Assembly: GCF_000024125.1 (NCBI RefSeq) | Contig: NC_013222.1 | Location: 3,055,501-3,119,500 of the forward strand | Source of the DNA: Robiginitalea biformata HTCC2501 | GTDB taxonomy: Bacteria; Bacteroidota; Bacteroidia; Flavobacteriales; Flavobacteriaceae | Direction of reading: 5' to 3' | Length of the DNA: 64,000 bases | Notes under the pieces: generated by a model | What the model was told of the DNA's origin: nothing | The model's database searches: none | Seen by the model: the letters and a program-made list of their open reading frames with translations, nothing else | Shown: in pieces, positions 1-8,019 of the stretch | Layout of the letters: every line of letters begins with the position of its first letter | Numbering within the stretch: position 1 is the first letter of the stretch | Made by a program: the position numbers and the translations under genes

Positions 1-833
1 GCATTCAGGGAACCATCCCCGATTTTATCGGCGGCCCCAATTTGTACGGTGGCCACATCTCCCACTTTCACTGTCTGCCCATTTACCTGCTTCAGGGTGG
101 CCTCCCGAATTTGGTCGGGCGAATGCGCTCTGCCGCTTCCCTTAATAAGGTACTGGTTCCCATGCTGATTGAGGATGCCTCCCGGCGCGTTCCTGTTGCT
201 CTCGGCCACTTTCTGAAGCAATTCCTGCAGACCTACGTTGTAGTACTTCAATTTTTCAGGGTTCGCCAACACTTGGTATTGCTTGTAATCGCCACCGATT
301 ACGATCACATTGGCAATGCCTCCGATGGATTTGATCCTGGGCCGGATGACCCAGTCCGAAAGGGTGCGCAACTCCATGGGGGATAAACTGTCGGACCGCA
401 CGCCCAGCAACATGATCTCCCCCATGATGGAGGAGATCGGCGCCATGGTTGGGGTACCCACCCCCTCAGGCAGGCTTTCCTGTACCACGGGGATGCGCTC
501 GCTCACTATCTGGCGGGCCCGGTAAATATCGGTGCCCCACTCGAATTCTACCCACACAATGGAAATGCCGCTAGCAGAGGAGGAACGGATCCTCCGCACG
601 TTGGGAGATCCGTTCATAGCCGTTTCCAGCTGGTAGGTAACCAGTTTTTCAACTTCTTCGGACTCCATGCCGTGGGCTTCGGTCAGGATCGTAACGGTTG
701 GGGCAGTCAGATCCGGGAATACATCCACATTCATGGTACGGGCCAGGTAGATGCCCGCTGCACTCAGCAGGGCAGCCCCCAATAAAACCACCAGGCGGTT
801 GTGCAGGGAAAGGGTCAGTATTTTGTTCAGCAT
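1..833 (-). CDS. Heavy-metal efflux RND pump, N-terminal part (CusA/CzcA family), cut by window edge
   Basis: This is the inner-membrane proton-driven pump of a tripartite metal exporter. Translation from the ATG at 833 gives a start MLNKILTLSLHNRLVVLLGA, the typical first transmembrane helix of CusA/CzcA proteins. It is followed by the family pattern VDVFPDLTAPTVTILTEAHG and then by porter-domain sequence containing GTDIYRARQIV and PNVRRIRSSSASG. About 277 codons are visible of the roughly 1,000-1,400 usual for the family; the C-terminus lies beyond position 1. The adaptor gene lies 9 bp upstream, so both belong to one operon. Metal specificity (Cu/Ag or Co/Zn/Cd) cannot be read from this fragment; the His-rich neighbours suggest divalent ions. 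Confidence 0.93.
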   Translation of the reverse strand, partial: MLNKILTLSLHNRLVVLLGAALLSAAGIYLARTMNVDVFPDLTAPTVTILTEAHGMESEEVEKLVTYQLETAMNGSPNVRRIRSSSASGISIVWVEFEWGTDIYRARQIVSERIPVVQESLPEGVGTPTMAPISSIMGEIMLLGVRSDSLSPMELRTLSDWVIRPRIKSIGGIANVIVIGGDYKQYQVLANPEKLKYYNVGLQELLQKVAESNRNAPGGILNQHGNQYLIKGSGRAHSPDQIREATLKQVNGQTVKVGDVATVQIGAADKIGDGSLN

Positions 834-842
834 AACTATTAT

Positions 843-2351
843 TTAATGAGCATGGCCATGGGCGGGGGCCTGCCCCGACATGGAAGCCATTTTCACCTGA
901 TAGGCCCCTTTGGTTACCACCACCTCCCCAGGTGCCAGGCCCTGGGTGATTTCCACCTCATTCCCGTTGCGCTTTCCTATTTGTACGTACCGCCTTTCAA
1001 AGGCTTCCCCGGAGCGCTGTACGATTACGGAATACTCCCCGTAATCTTCCAGCAAGGCTTGGGCAGGTACTACAGTAGACAGTCCGGGGTTGCCAAAGGC
1101 CACCTGTACTTCCGTAAAACTTCCCTCCGGCATTTCCACGCCCTCATTGACCTCGGCATATATGCGGATCAGGGGCTGGTCTGCCTCAACCTCCTTGCCA
1201 ACAGACAGGATCTTGCCCCCTTTGGCGAGTAGGCTGGACCACGTGCCGGGTGCGGGCTGGTACCATATGTTCCGGATGGATTGGAGCTCCCGGGCATACC
1301 TCGGGCTTACCTGAACCTGCAGCATGCTGCTCTTATGGCTCGTAATCGTGAGCAAAGTGGCACCCTGGGCTACGTAGTCCCCATTGACTGATGCGATGGA
1401 TTTTATATATCCGTCAAAGGGAGCTGCTACCTGGATGCCGTTTCCAGTGTATCCCTGACTCAGGGTTTCATAGTTCGCCTTTGCAACGAGGTAGTTTTGT
1501 TCCACCGCTTCAAACTCGGCCCTGGGAACGATGCGGGAGTTCAGCAAAGCTTTCTTGCGCTCATATTCCGACTCCATGCGATTTAACTCCGCCCGGGCCT
1601 TTTGAATCTCTGTTTCCAGGTTTTCCCTGGCAAATCCTGAACTGCTCAGGGTCATCAAGACCTGTCCTTTGCTGACCGGACTGCCCTCAGTGAGGGAAGA
1701 CCGACTGAAATTTACGCGACCATTTGCCGGGGCCACCAGGGTTCGGTAATCGGATGGGGCCACCTGCCAGGTACCGGATGTCGGCAGGGTCTCATAAATT
1801 TCTTTTTCAGTTGCCGGGCGGGTCTGAAAATCCATCTTCCAGGCCTGTTCCTTCAGAAAGGAAATATCATTCCCTTCTTCCGGCTTGGGAAGGCTACCCG
1901 CGGCTTCAGCCAAACTTGCGAAAACCGGGATATCTTCGAGGGTGATCCGGTCTGAATAGTCTGGTGTATTGATATCAAATACCAGTTGAAAGCTGCCGGC
2001 TTCCCCGGGTTGAAGAGCCGGAGTAAAAATCCCTGGAGAATTGGGGCCATCCACCGTATGGCGGATGCCTTTATTCCCCCTGATAAGGCTCACGGTAACA
2101 CTTCCCTCCCGCACGGGCCTGTGTCCCTGCAAAACCGTAAAATGCGCGGCAAAACGGCTGGTTTGCCCAACCACCAGGGCCGGGAACTCCACAAACAATT
2201 CCGTTTTTTCTGTCCAGACGGTAAATGCCATGGCCGGGGTTCCTTCCCCTTCATGTGAATGCTCCCCAGCCTCATCATGGCTGTGGCCCTGGTCTTCCGA
2301 AGACCGGCACCCCGCGGAAAGCAGGATCAACAATATGACTAGATAACGCAT
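843..2351 (-). CDS. RND efflux periplasmic adaptor lipoprotein (CusB/CzcB-like)
   Basis: This membrane-fusion protein links the inner-membrane pump to the outer-membrane channel. The 502-residue product starts with a lipoprotein signal (MRYLVILLILLSAGC, lipobox Cys near residue 15). A His/Glu-rich stretch follows directly (GHSHDEAGEHSHEGEG), a likely metal-sampling tail. An Ig-like N-terminal domain is followed by lipoyl/barrel-sandwich halves (VAPANGRVN and VAAPFDGYIKS) flanking a coiled-coil hairpin at about residues 240-300, then beta-barrel and membrane-proximal domains. It ends in another His-containing tail (QAPAHGHAH). It lies between the pump gene (9 bp) and the small His-rich lipoprotein gene (18 bp), so it is in the same operon. 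Family assignment is secure, substrate is not. Confidence 0.93.
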   Translation of the reverse strand: MRYLVILLILLSAGCRSSEDQGHSHDEAGEHSHEGEGTPAMAFTVWTEKTELFVEFPALVVGQTSRFAAHFTVLQGHRPVREGSVTVSLIRGNKGIRHTVDGPNSPGIFTPALQPGEAGSFQLVFDINTPDYSDRITLEDIPVFASLAEAAGSLPKPEEGNDISFLKEQAWKMDFQTRPATEKEIYETLPTSGTWQVAPSDYRTLVAPANGRVNFSRSSLTEGSPVSKGQVLMTLSSSGFARENLETEIQKARAELNRMESEYERKKALLNSRIVPRAEFEAVEQNYLVAKANYETLSQGYTGNGIQVAAPFDGYIKSIASVNGDYVAQGATLLTITSHKSSMLQVQVSPRYARELQSIRNIWYQPAPGTWSSLLAKGGKILSVGKEVEADQPLIRIYAEVNEGVEMPEGSFTEVQVAFGNPGLSTVVPAQALLEDYGEYSVIVQRSGEAFERRYVQIGKRNGNEVEITQGLAPGEVVVTKGAYQVKMASMSGQAPAHGHAH

Positions 2352-2369
2352 CGTTGCGCGGTATTAAAA

Positions 2370-2657
2370 TTAGTGATCGTGATGAGTGGTTCCGTCCTCA
2401 TGGGTATGGGTGGAGTCTTTATCCACTTTTACTGAATCCGCTTCCAGGGTGAAGGATTCCTGCTGGTGATGCTCCCCCTCATGTGAATGCGTTTCTTCGC
2501 CTTCATGGCTGTGGCCGTGGTCTGCAGCCTCCGCCTCATGGGAGTGCTCATGGGTTTCGGCACCGTGTTCGTGTCCATGTTCGCCTTCTGCATTTTTGCC
2601 TTTGCAGGAAAAGACAACTACAAGGGTCAGTGCTAAAATAATTTTAGATATTTTCAT
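2370..2657 (-). CDS. Small His-rich lipoprotein, probable periplasmic metal binder
   Basis: The 95-residue product has a lipoprotein signal (MKISKIILALTLVVVFSC, Cys at 18). The rest is low-complexity His/Glu/Ser/Thr sequence with many HGHEH, HSHE and THTHEDG clusters and a terminal THHDH. No folded domain is recognisable. The gene sits 18 bp upstream of the adaptor gene and 19 bp downstream of the TolC-like gene, within the efflux operon. Such tails usually bind Zn, Co, Ni or Cu; here a buffering or delivery role is inferred from composition and context only. The ORF is supported by its signal peptide and by the absence of frame breaks in a highly biased sequence. Confidence 0.8.
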   Translation of the reverse strand: MKISKIILALTLVVVFSCKGKNAEGEHGHEHGAETHEHSHEAEAADHGHSHEGEETHSHEGEHHQQESFTLEADSVKVDKDSTHTHEDGTTHHDH

Positions 2658-2676
2658 GATTTTGGTCTTAAAAGGG

Positions 2677-3861
2677 TTATAACTTGTGTTTTAATAATTC
2701 TGCTTGCTGTCGGAACAATTCATATTCCATCTTAATCATGGAATCGTATGCATCCCGGTAAAACTGTAATTCTCTGTAATAATCCATAAAGGAAATTTCG
2801 CCTAGCTGATAGGCCTCCATTAGCAGGGATTCGCTGTCCATACCCGAAAGGGTCGTTTGATATTCACGATACCGCGACAGCATCATCTGATATTCGTTGA
2901 CCTGCTTTTCGAACCGGGTGCGCGCCTCCTGGGTTTTTCTGGTGGAATTCACCTCCTGAAATTCCAGGTGAGACCTGGCGGATTTTACCTTGTTACGGTT
3001 GCTCCATAACGGCAGGCTTATCCCTGCATACAGTCCGGAATAGATCGCTCCCGGCACCCCCTGCTGATTGTACCCGGCAGTCAGGTTGGGCAGGGATTTA
3101 TTTCGGGATACTGCCAGGGCTTGCGCAGCAATAACTTCCTCCTGCCGGATCAGGACCAGATCGGCATCATGCACCAGCCTGTCCTGCCAAAGTACGTCCA
3201 GGTCTGCTATGTCAAGGGTTCCGCTAAATTCTGAACCTTCTATTTTCAGGGGGGTACCGCCGTTGAGGTTTTGGAGGAGAAGTCGGACATTCCGCCTTTC
3301 GTTTTCAAGCTGCTGTACCTTAAACTGATCCTGTAGCCAGGCCACTTTGGCTTTGTTGAGCTCCAGTATCCCATTCTGTTCGCGCCTGTAAAGTTCTTCA
3401 ACCTGATCCATCACAGTACGGGCCTGCTCCAGGCGTTCTTGTTCGGTTGCGATGCGCTTGTTGAGATAGATCAATTCCAGGCCGTGCCCTTTGGCCCGTA
3501 ACAGTATTTCCTGTCGTCTCGATAGATACTCGAGCTCCAATTGGGTTTCCTGTTCTTCGATCAGGGTACCCCTGGCGCCGTAGACAGTTGGAAACTCGAT
3601 GGTTTGGCTTACCTGGAATTCCGTGTAATCGCCCGTGGAGTTATCTCCATTGGGAAGGTAAAAGAAGCCGAATTGCGGATCAGGCAAGTTATTTCCTGAT
3701 TTTAATTCCAGTTTTCTGCCCTCCAGATATGAGGATATTGCCTGTAGTTCCCGGTTGTTCTGCTCAATCTGCTGTAAAATTCCGTCGATTTCCGGGGTTT
3801 GTGCAAAGACTCCGGAAAGGAACAGGCATCCGCAGATCGCGAATACAAAATGCTTTTGCAT
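2677..3861 (-). CDS. TolC-family outer-membrane efflux protein (CusC/CzcC-like)
   Basis: This is the outer-membrane channel of the metal exporter. An upstream ATG at 3915 keeps the frame open, but the ATG at 3861 gives a clean Sec signal peptide (MQKHFVFAICGCLFLSGVFA, cleavage before QTPEIDG), so I use that start (394 residues). The mature part shows the two-fold alpha-helical repeat of the family: long heptad-rich helices near residues 115-200 and 300-380, with short beta strands such as GFFYLPNGDN and AGYNQQGVPGAIYSGLYAGISLP. The length fits the family. It lies between the two small His-rich genes of the operon. Confidence 0.92.
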   Translation of the reverse strand: MQKHFVFAICGCLFLSGVFAQTPEIDGILQQIEQNNRELQAISSYLEGRKLELKSGNNLPDPQFGFFYLPNGDNSTGDYTEFQVSQTIEFPTVYGARGTLIEEQETQLELEYLSRRQEILLRAKGHGLELIYLNKRIATEQERLEQARTVMDQVEELYRREQNGILELNKAKVAWLQDQFKVQQLENERRNVRLLLQNLNGGTPLKIEGSEFSGTLDIADLDVLWQDRLVHDADLVLIRQEEVIAAQALAVSRNKSLPNLTAGYNQQGVPGAIYSGLYAGISLPLWSNRNKVKSARSHLEFQEVNSTRKTQEARTRFEKQVNEYQMMLSRYREYQTTLSGMDSESLLMEAYQLGEISFMDYYRELQFYRDAYDSMIKMEYELFRQQAELLKHKL

Positions 3862-3947
3862 GGTATTGGCTTTGGTTGAATCAATGGATGCGACAGAATA
3901 GCGAAATCCAGGCATTCAGGCCTTGTCGCTTCCTGTCGTTGGTAGAA

Positions 3948-4397
3948 TCAACACAATACCGGAGGAGCCCGGAGGGAAATGGATAGATAAATGGCTAGTT
4001 GACCACCGGAATCATCGTCAACAAAAAAAGGCTCCCTATCAAAATTCGTTAGGCAGGGGCGGAAATAAAACCCCTCTGTCAGGTTAAAGTAGTTGAGCGC
4101 TTGTGTTTTATTCCGGGTAACAACCTCAACCGTCCCCGGCATGTAGTCATGGGAATGGGAGCCGTCGGAATGGGCTTCAAGCAGGAACCCCAGCAGATCC
4201 CTGGAGGCCTCCTTCTCTGCAGGTTGTTCGCCATGGTGGTGATGGTCTCCATCGTGATGGTGGTGTCCGGACGGCACTTTTTCCGAAGTTGACGGGTCAT
4301 GCCCGTGATGATGTTCATGGGCAAAGGCATTGTGCGCCATCATGAGCCCCATGATAAGCAGCATCATTCCCGCCTTTATTTGTTTGAACCTGTGCAT
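3948..4397 (-). CDS. His-rich secreted protein at the head of the metal efflux operon
   Basis: The product (149 residues from the ATG at 4397) has a signal peptide ending at NAFA-HEHHH, then dense His clusters (HEHHHGHD, GHHHHDGDHHHHGE). A non-repetitive C-terminal half follows (SHSHDYMPGTVEVV...). It is the first gene of the operon, 86 bp before the TolC-like gene. A Bacteroidota -7 box (4405-4412) would place transcription start within a few bases of the 4397 ATG. Starting instead at Met11/Met12 (4367 or 4364), preceded by AAAGGCGGGA, gives a more usual signal peptide (MMLLIMGLMMAHNAFA) with a short leader; that start is my preference though not proven. A periplasmic metal-binding role is inferred. 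Confidence 0.72.
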   Translation of the reverse strand: MHRFKQIKAGMMLLIMGLMMAHNAFAHEHHHGHDPSTSEKVPSGHHHHDGDHHHHGEQPAEKEASRDLLGFLLEAHSDGSHSHDYMPGTVEVVTRNKTQALNYFNLTEGFYFRPCLTNFDREPFFVDDDSGGQLAIYLSISLRAPPVLC

Positions 4398-4404
4398 CCG
4401 GAAA

Positions 4405-4412
4405 CAAAAGTA
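4405..4412 (-). promoter_or_regulatory. Candidate -7 box (TACTTTTG) for the metal efflux operon
   Basis: On the minus strand the octamer TACTTTTG matches the Bacteroidota -7 consensus TAnnTTTG exactly. A TTA at about the expected distance upstream is only a weak -33 element. It lies just before the first gene of the operon, so transcription would begin around 4399. Confidence 0.45.
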
Positions 4413-4689
4413 ATGATTTCGAGGGAAGAATAAGGACCTCCGATGGTTGAATCACAGATATCCTCCACTCAATACAAACTACAGCAGTGAAAGACCTGAT
4501 AGTTAAAAGTCTGCGCTCAACAGGTAAATATGTATATCCCGGCAATTTAGTCGGTTCGATTTCACGGATTAAAAAGTCCATAGCCGGACTCTGGCCCGCA
4601 CGGCTTAAAACCAAAAAGAGCACAAGGATTTCCTCGCTGCGCTCGGCAATCCGTTCCATCCATTCTTGCAAATAGAGGGCCGAGCGGTT

Positions 4690-4950
4690 ACACAAGGTCC
4701 GGTGGACCTTGTGTAGCGAGGAGCCAGGTGGTGCGTGGGCGGGTCTGGCGCGTTCTTCCCTTTTTATTTTCCGACCCACTTTCGAAAGCGAGCTTTCGAC
4801 GCAATTGGATTTCGCCGCCTTTCGGCGACGCAATCCATTTTATCCCTCGGTGCAAATAGAAAAACAAAGCGCCTATTCGGCGCTTTACGCTTTTTATTTT
4901 CCCCTTTGCCTACAAAAGCAAGCTTTTGACGCAAGGGAAAATAAAAAGCG
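4690..4950. repeat. Array of short hairpins downstream of tRNA-Pro(CGG)
   Basis: The gap 4398-4981 has no convincing gene but many perfect inverted repeats: 4690-4700/4704-4714 (ACACAAGGTCC arms), 4783-4789/4792-4798 (CGAAAGC arms), a CGCCG/CGGCG pair near 4830, AAAGCGCC/GGCGCTTT near 4866-4886, and a 16-bp pair 4888-4903/4935-4950 (arms CGCTTTTTATTTTCCC). The last pair encloses an inner hairpin CAAAAGC-AA-GCTTTTG (4913-4928). The inner hairpins share a core AAAGCRAGCT that also occurs beside the second tRNA-Pro near 35090. Function unknown. Confidence 0.7.
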
Positions 4951-4973
4951 GTTTGCTCTCGCAAACCGCTTTT
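4944..4973 (-). terminator. Intrinsic terminator of tRNA-Pro(CGG)
   Basis: A perfect 13-bp stem (AAAAGCGGTTTGC, 4944-4956 with 4961-4973) has a 4-base loop. On the minus strand it is followed by a T-rich tract (TTTTTATTTT). It sits 8 bp beyond the 3' end of the tRNA. Confidence 0.85.
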
Positions 4974-4981
4974 CTGCTTGG

Positions 4982-5055
4982 TCGGGATGACAGGATTTGA
5001 ACCTGCGACCCCTTCGTCCCGAACGAAGTACGCTACCGGACTGCGCTACATCCCG
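4982..5055 (-). tRNA. tRNA-Pro (anticodon CGG)
   Basis: The 74-nt cloverleaf reads on the minus strand: acceptor CGGGATG (5049-5055) pairs with CATCCCG (4983-4989), with discriminator A at 4982. The anticodon stem CTTCG/CGAAG encloses the loop TTCGGGA, so the anticodon is CGG (Pro, codon CCG). The T-arm is GCAGG-TTCAAAT-CCTGT. CCA is not encoded. A terminator follows immediately. Confidence 0.97.
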
Positions 5056-5154
5056 AAACCGGTGGGCAAAGATAAAACTTTTGATCGGTTGCAGCCAAAT
5101 TGTTCACAAACATCTCTGGGCATCAGAACGGTTGGTCTTAAAGTGTGCCGGGAA

Positions 5155-5200
5155 CTTCACCCACACATCCGGACGCTTCACCCCCGGATTGGGACGCTTC
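5155..5200. promoter_or_regulatory. 21-bp tandem repeat, candidate LytTR-type operator
   Basis: Two consecutive 21-bp units (5155-5175 and 5176-5196) both begin CTTCACCC and end GGACG; a third partial copy (CTTC) follows at 5197. This places two GGACGCTTC boxes exactly 21 bp apart. LytTR-domain regulators typically bind direct repeats with about this two-helical-turn spacing, and a LytTR regulator is encoded 1.7 kb downstream. The second box is also half of a GGACGCTT hairpin with 5209-5217. The regulatory role is inferred. Confidence 0.4.
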
Positions 5201-5236
5201 GGTTAGAAAAGCGTCCCGGGAGGCCCTACCCCGCCT

Positions 5237-5244
5237 TACATTTG
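5237..5244 (+). promoter_or_regulatory. Candidate -7 box (TACATTTG) upstream of the secreted protein gene
   Basis: TACATTTG matches TAnnTTTG exactly and lies 45 bp before the ATG at 5289, directly downstream of the 21-bp repeats. I see no good -33 TTG at the right distance, which would fit an activator-dependent promoter. Confidence 0.45.
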
Positions 5245-5288
5245 TCCTGTAAATCATTGCAAACCCCATTATCAATACTATAGCAACC

Positions 5289-5720
5289 ATGAAAATTTCA
5301 ACAATTCTTTTAGGAGTCTCCCTGCTGGGAGGAACGTATATAAGCCAGGCCGCCGACAGCTGCTGCCACAAAGGCGACCACAGCGGAAGCACTGAACTGA
5401 TCCGCGAGATGAACCGGGAGTTCGAAAGCCACCTCCGGGAGCAGGCCGCCGCGGTGCACCTGGACCCCACTTCCCTGGAAGTCCCCGAAACCGACCCGGT
5501 GATAGAATTCGACTTCGATACATCGGCCTATCTGCCGGTGGGCTTTGACCCCTACGCCGGGAAGATTGCCCACTATGAAGAACTGGATCGGCTGAACCTG
5601 TACACCGACGAAGAGGCCATCGACCTGGGCTTCGACACAGACGCCTACCTGCCGGCGGGTTTCAACCCCTTTGAAGGCATGGAATCCCCCGCAGGAGCAC
5701 TGAGGACGGCGCGCAAATAA
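5289..5720 (+). CDS. Small secreted protein with a duplicated acidic motif, function unknown
   Basis: The 143-residue product has a Sec signal peptide (MKISTILLGVSLLGGTYISQ, cleavage near AA-DSCCHKGDH). A Cys/His patch near the mature N-terminus is followed by an amphipathic helix. Two related copies of an acidic segment come next: FDFDTSAYLPVGFDPYAGK (residues ~80-98) and LGFDTDAYLPAGFNPFEGM (~117-135). The repeats share the frame FDTxAYLPxGFxPxxG. I do not recognise a named domain. It lies 5' of a LytS/LytTR pair and behind a possible LytTR operator, so it may be a target of that system. Confidence 0.75.
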   Translation: MKISTILLGVSLLGGTYISQAADSCCHKGDHSGSTELIREMNREFESHLREQAAAVHLDPTSLEVPETDPVIEFDFDTSAYLPVGFDPYAGKIAHYEELDRLNLYTDEEAIDLGFDTDAYLPAGFNPFEGMESPAGALRTARK

Positions 5721-5898
5721 TCAGATCAGTTGATTGATGAAGAGGCTTTCCGGCCTCGACAGACGGGCTTTCAAGCAAACTTGGGGGCCCGTTTTGTTTT
5801 TCGCCCAACCCCCCGGAAAACCCCTGCCCGAATATTCCGGAAAAACGCCCCCGCCCAAAATGTATTACATTTATCTATCAGCTAAGACGCGCCTTACC

Positions 5899-6933
5899 AT
5901 GTCCAGAAAACCGGTCAAGCAAGCCACCCTGCTGCGGGTTTCCCTCCTGCTGGCGATCCTTGCATCCATCCCGCGCAATCTGTTCCTCTACAGCCTGATC
6001 AGCAGCGGACGGATGGACTCCTCGGGCATGTGGATCGTCGATATCCTTTTCCGCATCACCTTTATGGCCCTATTCGGCTGGTCCATCCTCCACCTGAATG
6101 CCAACCTGGCCTATACCCGGATCAACTGGCCGCCCTACCTCCGTTTTGGCGCCCTGATCCTCCTGGATATCGGCATGCTGATTGCCGCTATCCTCTTGTG
6201 GGAATACCTCCACGGGTTCCTGGACGAATCGGCCCTGACCCAGGAAGACTTCCAGTTCCTGCACTTCCGGTATGCCATCCTGCTGCTGGTCCTGTTTTTT
6301 ATCGCCCGGATCCTGCGCCTGCAAACGGACCAACAGGAAAGCCTCATCGAAAACGAACGCCTTAAGCAGCAAAACCTGCAAAACGAACTCGCGGCCTTTA
6401 AGAACCAGGTAGACCCGCATTTCCTGTTCAACTCCCTGAATTCGCTTTCCTCCCTGGTCCGCGACAACGAACAGGCTTCCCAGTTTGTGCGGAAGCTCTC
6501 CCATATGTACCGGTATATCCTGCAGAGCGGGGATACCGACCTGGTATCGGTGGCCGACGAACTGAAATTCCTGGAGAGCTATACGTTTTTGATCCGTACC
6601 CGGTATCGCGACCGTTTTGAGATCGACATCCGCATCGACCCGGAATTAATGGAGGAATGCATTCCCCCCCTGGCCTTGCAGATCCTGGTTGAAAACGCGG
6701 TAAAGCACAATGAAATTTCCGAGAAAAACCCGCTGAAAGTGGAGATTTTCAACGAGGGGAAAACCCTGGTGGTCAGCAACAAGGTGCGGGAGAGGAGCTC
6801 CCTGCCGGACCGTACCGGCTATGGTCTCACCAATTTGCAAAAACGGTTCTCCCTTATCAAGAAAACAAAGGTTGCCATCCGGCGCACGGACGATGCCTTC
6901 CGGGTGGAACTCCCCTTAAAAGCTGCCTCGTGA
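5899..6933 (+). CDS. LytS-type membrane sensor histidine kinase (His_kinase family)
   Basis: This kinase presumably phosphorylates the LytTR regulator encoded next. The frame is open from 5734, but the ATG at 5899 (MSRKPVKQATLLRV) directly precedes the first membrane helix, so I use it (344 residues). Four transmembrane helices span roughly residues 10-170, followed by a coiled-coil linker (ENERLKQQNLQNELAAFKNQ). The H-box is VDPHFLFNSLNSLSSLV, with the phospho-acceptor His in DPHF. The N-box is PPLALQILVENAVKHN, and a glycine-containing end (GYGLTNLQKRF) completes the ATPase domain. Stop and next start overlap (GTGA), implying translational coupling. The stimulus is unknown. Confidence 0.92.
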   Translation: MSRKPVKQATLLRVSLLLAILASIPRNLFLYSLISSGRMDSSGMWIVDILFRITFMALFGWSILHLNANLAYTRINWPPYLRFGALILLDIGMLIAAILLWEYLHGFLDESALTQEDFQFLHFRYAILLLVLFFIARILRLQTDQQESLIENERLKQQNLQNELAAFKNQVDPHFLFNSLNSLSSLVRDNEQASQFVRKLSHMYRYILQSGDTDLVSVADELKFLESYTFLIRTRYRDRFEIDIRIDPELMEECIPPLALQILVENAVKHNEISEKNPLKVEIFNEGKTLVVSNKVRERSSLPDRTGYGLTNLQKRFSLIKKTKVAIRRTDDAFRVELPLKAAS

Positions 6934-7787
6934 AAGTAGTCATCGTAGAAGACGAATTGTCCGCCAGCGACAACCTCACCTACCTGCTCCGCGGCATCGA
7001 CCCGGATATCGAAGTGCTGAAGGTCATCGATTCGGTAAAGGCGGCCGTGTCCTATTTTAAAACCCGGGACGACGCCGACCTGGTGTTTATGGACATCCAC
7101 CTGGCAGACGGCCTGTCTTTTGAAATCTTCGAAAAAGTGCGGCTCACCATCCCGGTAATCTTTACCACCGCCTACAACCAGTACGCGCTGAAGGCCTTTA
7201 AGGTCAACAGCATTGACTACCTGCTCAAACCCATCGACCCGGACGACCTCCAGCAGGCCCTGCAGCAATACCACCTGCAAAAAGACGACGCCGGGCGACG
7301 CATTGATCCGGGTTCCGGGGAGCAGGCACCATCCGGGGAATCGGCACCATCCGGGGAACAGGCACCATCCGGGGAACAACGGGGGCAAGGGATCCGGCCC
7401 GAACAGGTATCCGGCCTGCTGGAGTTGCTCAACCAGGAAACGCGCGCCTACAAATCTACCTTCCTGCTGGCCCACCGCGACGAGCTCGTCCCGGTAAAAA
7501 CCAACCAAATTGCCTATATCTACATCGATACGGGGGTGGTAAAGGCGATGACCTTTGATAAGCAGGCCTACGCCATGGACCAGAAACTCGAGGACGTGGA
7601 GGCTTCCCTGGACCCGAAACGATTCTTCCGGGCCAACCGGCAGTTCATCATCCAGCGCGACGCCATCAGCAACATCAAATACTACTTTAACGGCAAGCTC
7701 ATCCTGCAGGTAAACCCGCCGTCCGCCGAGCGGATTGTGGTGAGCAAGGCCAAGGCGCCGGAGTTTAAGGAGTGGATGAATTCCTAG
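6930..7787 (+). CDS. LytTR-family response regulator with repeat-expanded linker
   Basis: The receiver domain (residues 1-125) begins MKVVIVEDEL, has the phospho-acceptor Asp55 in VFMDIHLADG, the Thr of IPVIFTTAY and the Lys of YLLKPID. The C-terminal ~110 residues are a LytTR DNA-binding domain (DELVPVKTNQIAYIYIDTG, FFRANRQFIIQRDAI). The linker carries repeated PSGEQA units encoded by an 18-bp tandem repeat. The start is a GTG overlapping the kinase stop codon. It is expected to be phosphorylated by the upstream kinase and bind 21-bp-spaced direct repeats, perhaps those at 5155-5200. Confidence 0.93.
   Translation: MKVVIVEDELSASDNLTYLLRGIDPDIEVLKVIDSVKAAVSYFKTRDDADLVFMDIHLADGLSFEIFEKVRLTIPVIFTTAYNQYALKAFKVNSIDYLLKPIDPDDLQQALQQYHLQKDDAGRRIDPGSGEQAPSGESAPSGEQAPSGEQRGQGIRPEQVSGLLELLNQETRAYKSTFLLAHRDELVPVKTNQIAYIYIDTGVVKAMTFDKQAYAMDQKLEDVEASLDPKRFFRANRQFIIQRDAISNIKYYFNGKLILQVNPPSAERIVVSKAKAPEFKEWMNS
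7325..7378 (+). repeat. 18-bp tandem repeat (three copies) inside the response regulator gene
   Basis: Three consecutive 18-bp units (GGCACCATCCGGGGAA plus two variable bases) at 7325, 7343 and 7361 encode six-residue APSGEQ-type repeats in the flexible linker. The unit length is a multiple of three, so copy-number change keeps the frame. Confidence 0.9.
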
Positions 7788-8019
7788 GGAATCCCGATAC
7801 TGCCATCCCTTTGCGGACCTCTCAAAATCCATCGGGTTAAACCGCCAAATTGCGAGAAACAGCAATTCCTGTTGCGATATCCGCAAATCCTCCTGCTAAC
7901 GTGCAGTTCGTCGATAAAATCGTGGATAACTATTTGAAAACTGGTAGCTTCAGGGTTCGGTTGGCTGCCGCATTTTGCGTAATCTAGCCTAAGTAATCAA
8001 CCCTCGAGAACACCACCCC

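Noticed and set aside
4315..4990. Several 60-170-codon frames on both strands in the hairpin array beside tRNA-Pro(CGG)
   Set aside because: Basic, repetitive translations of inverted repeats, with no start signals or domains.
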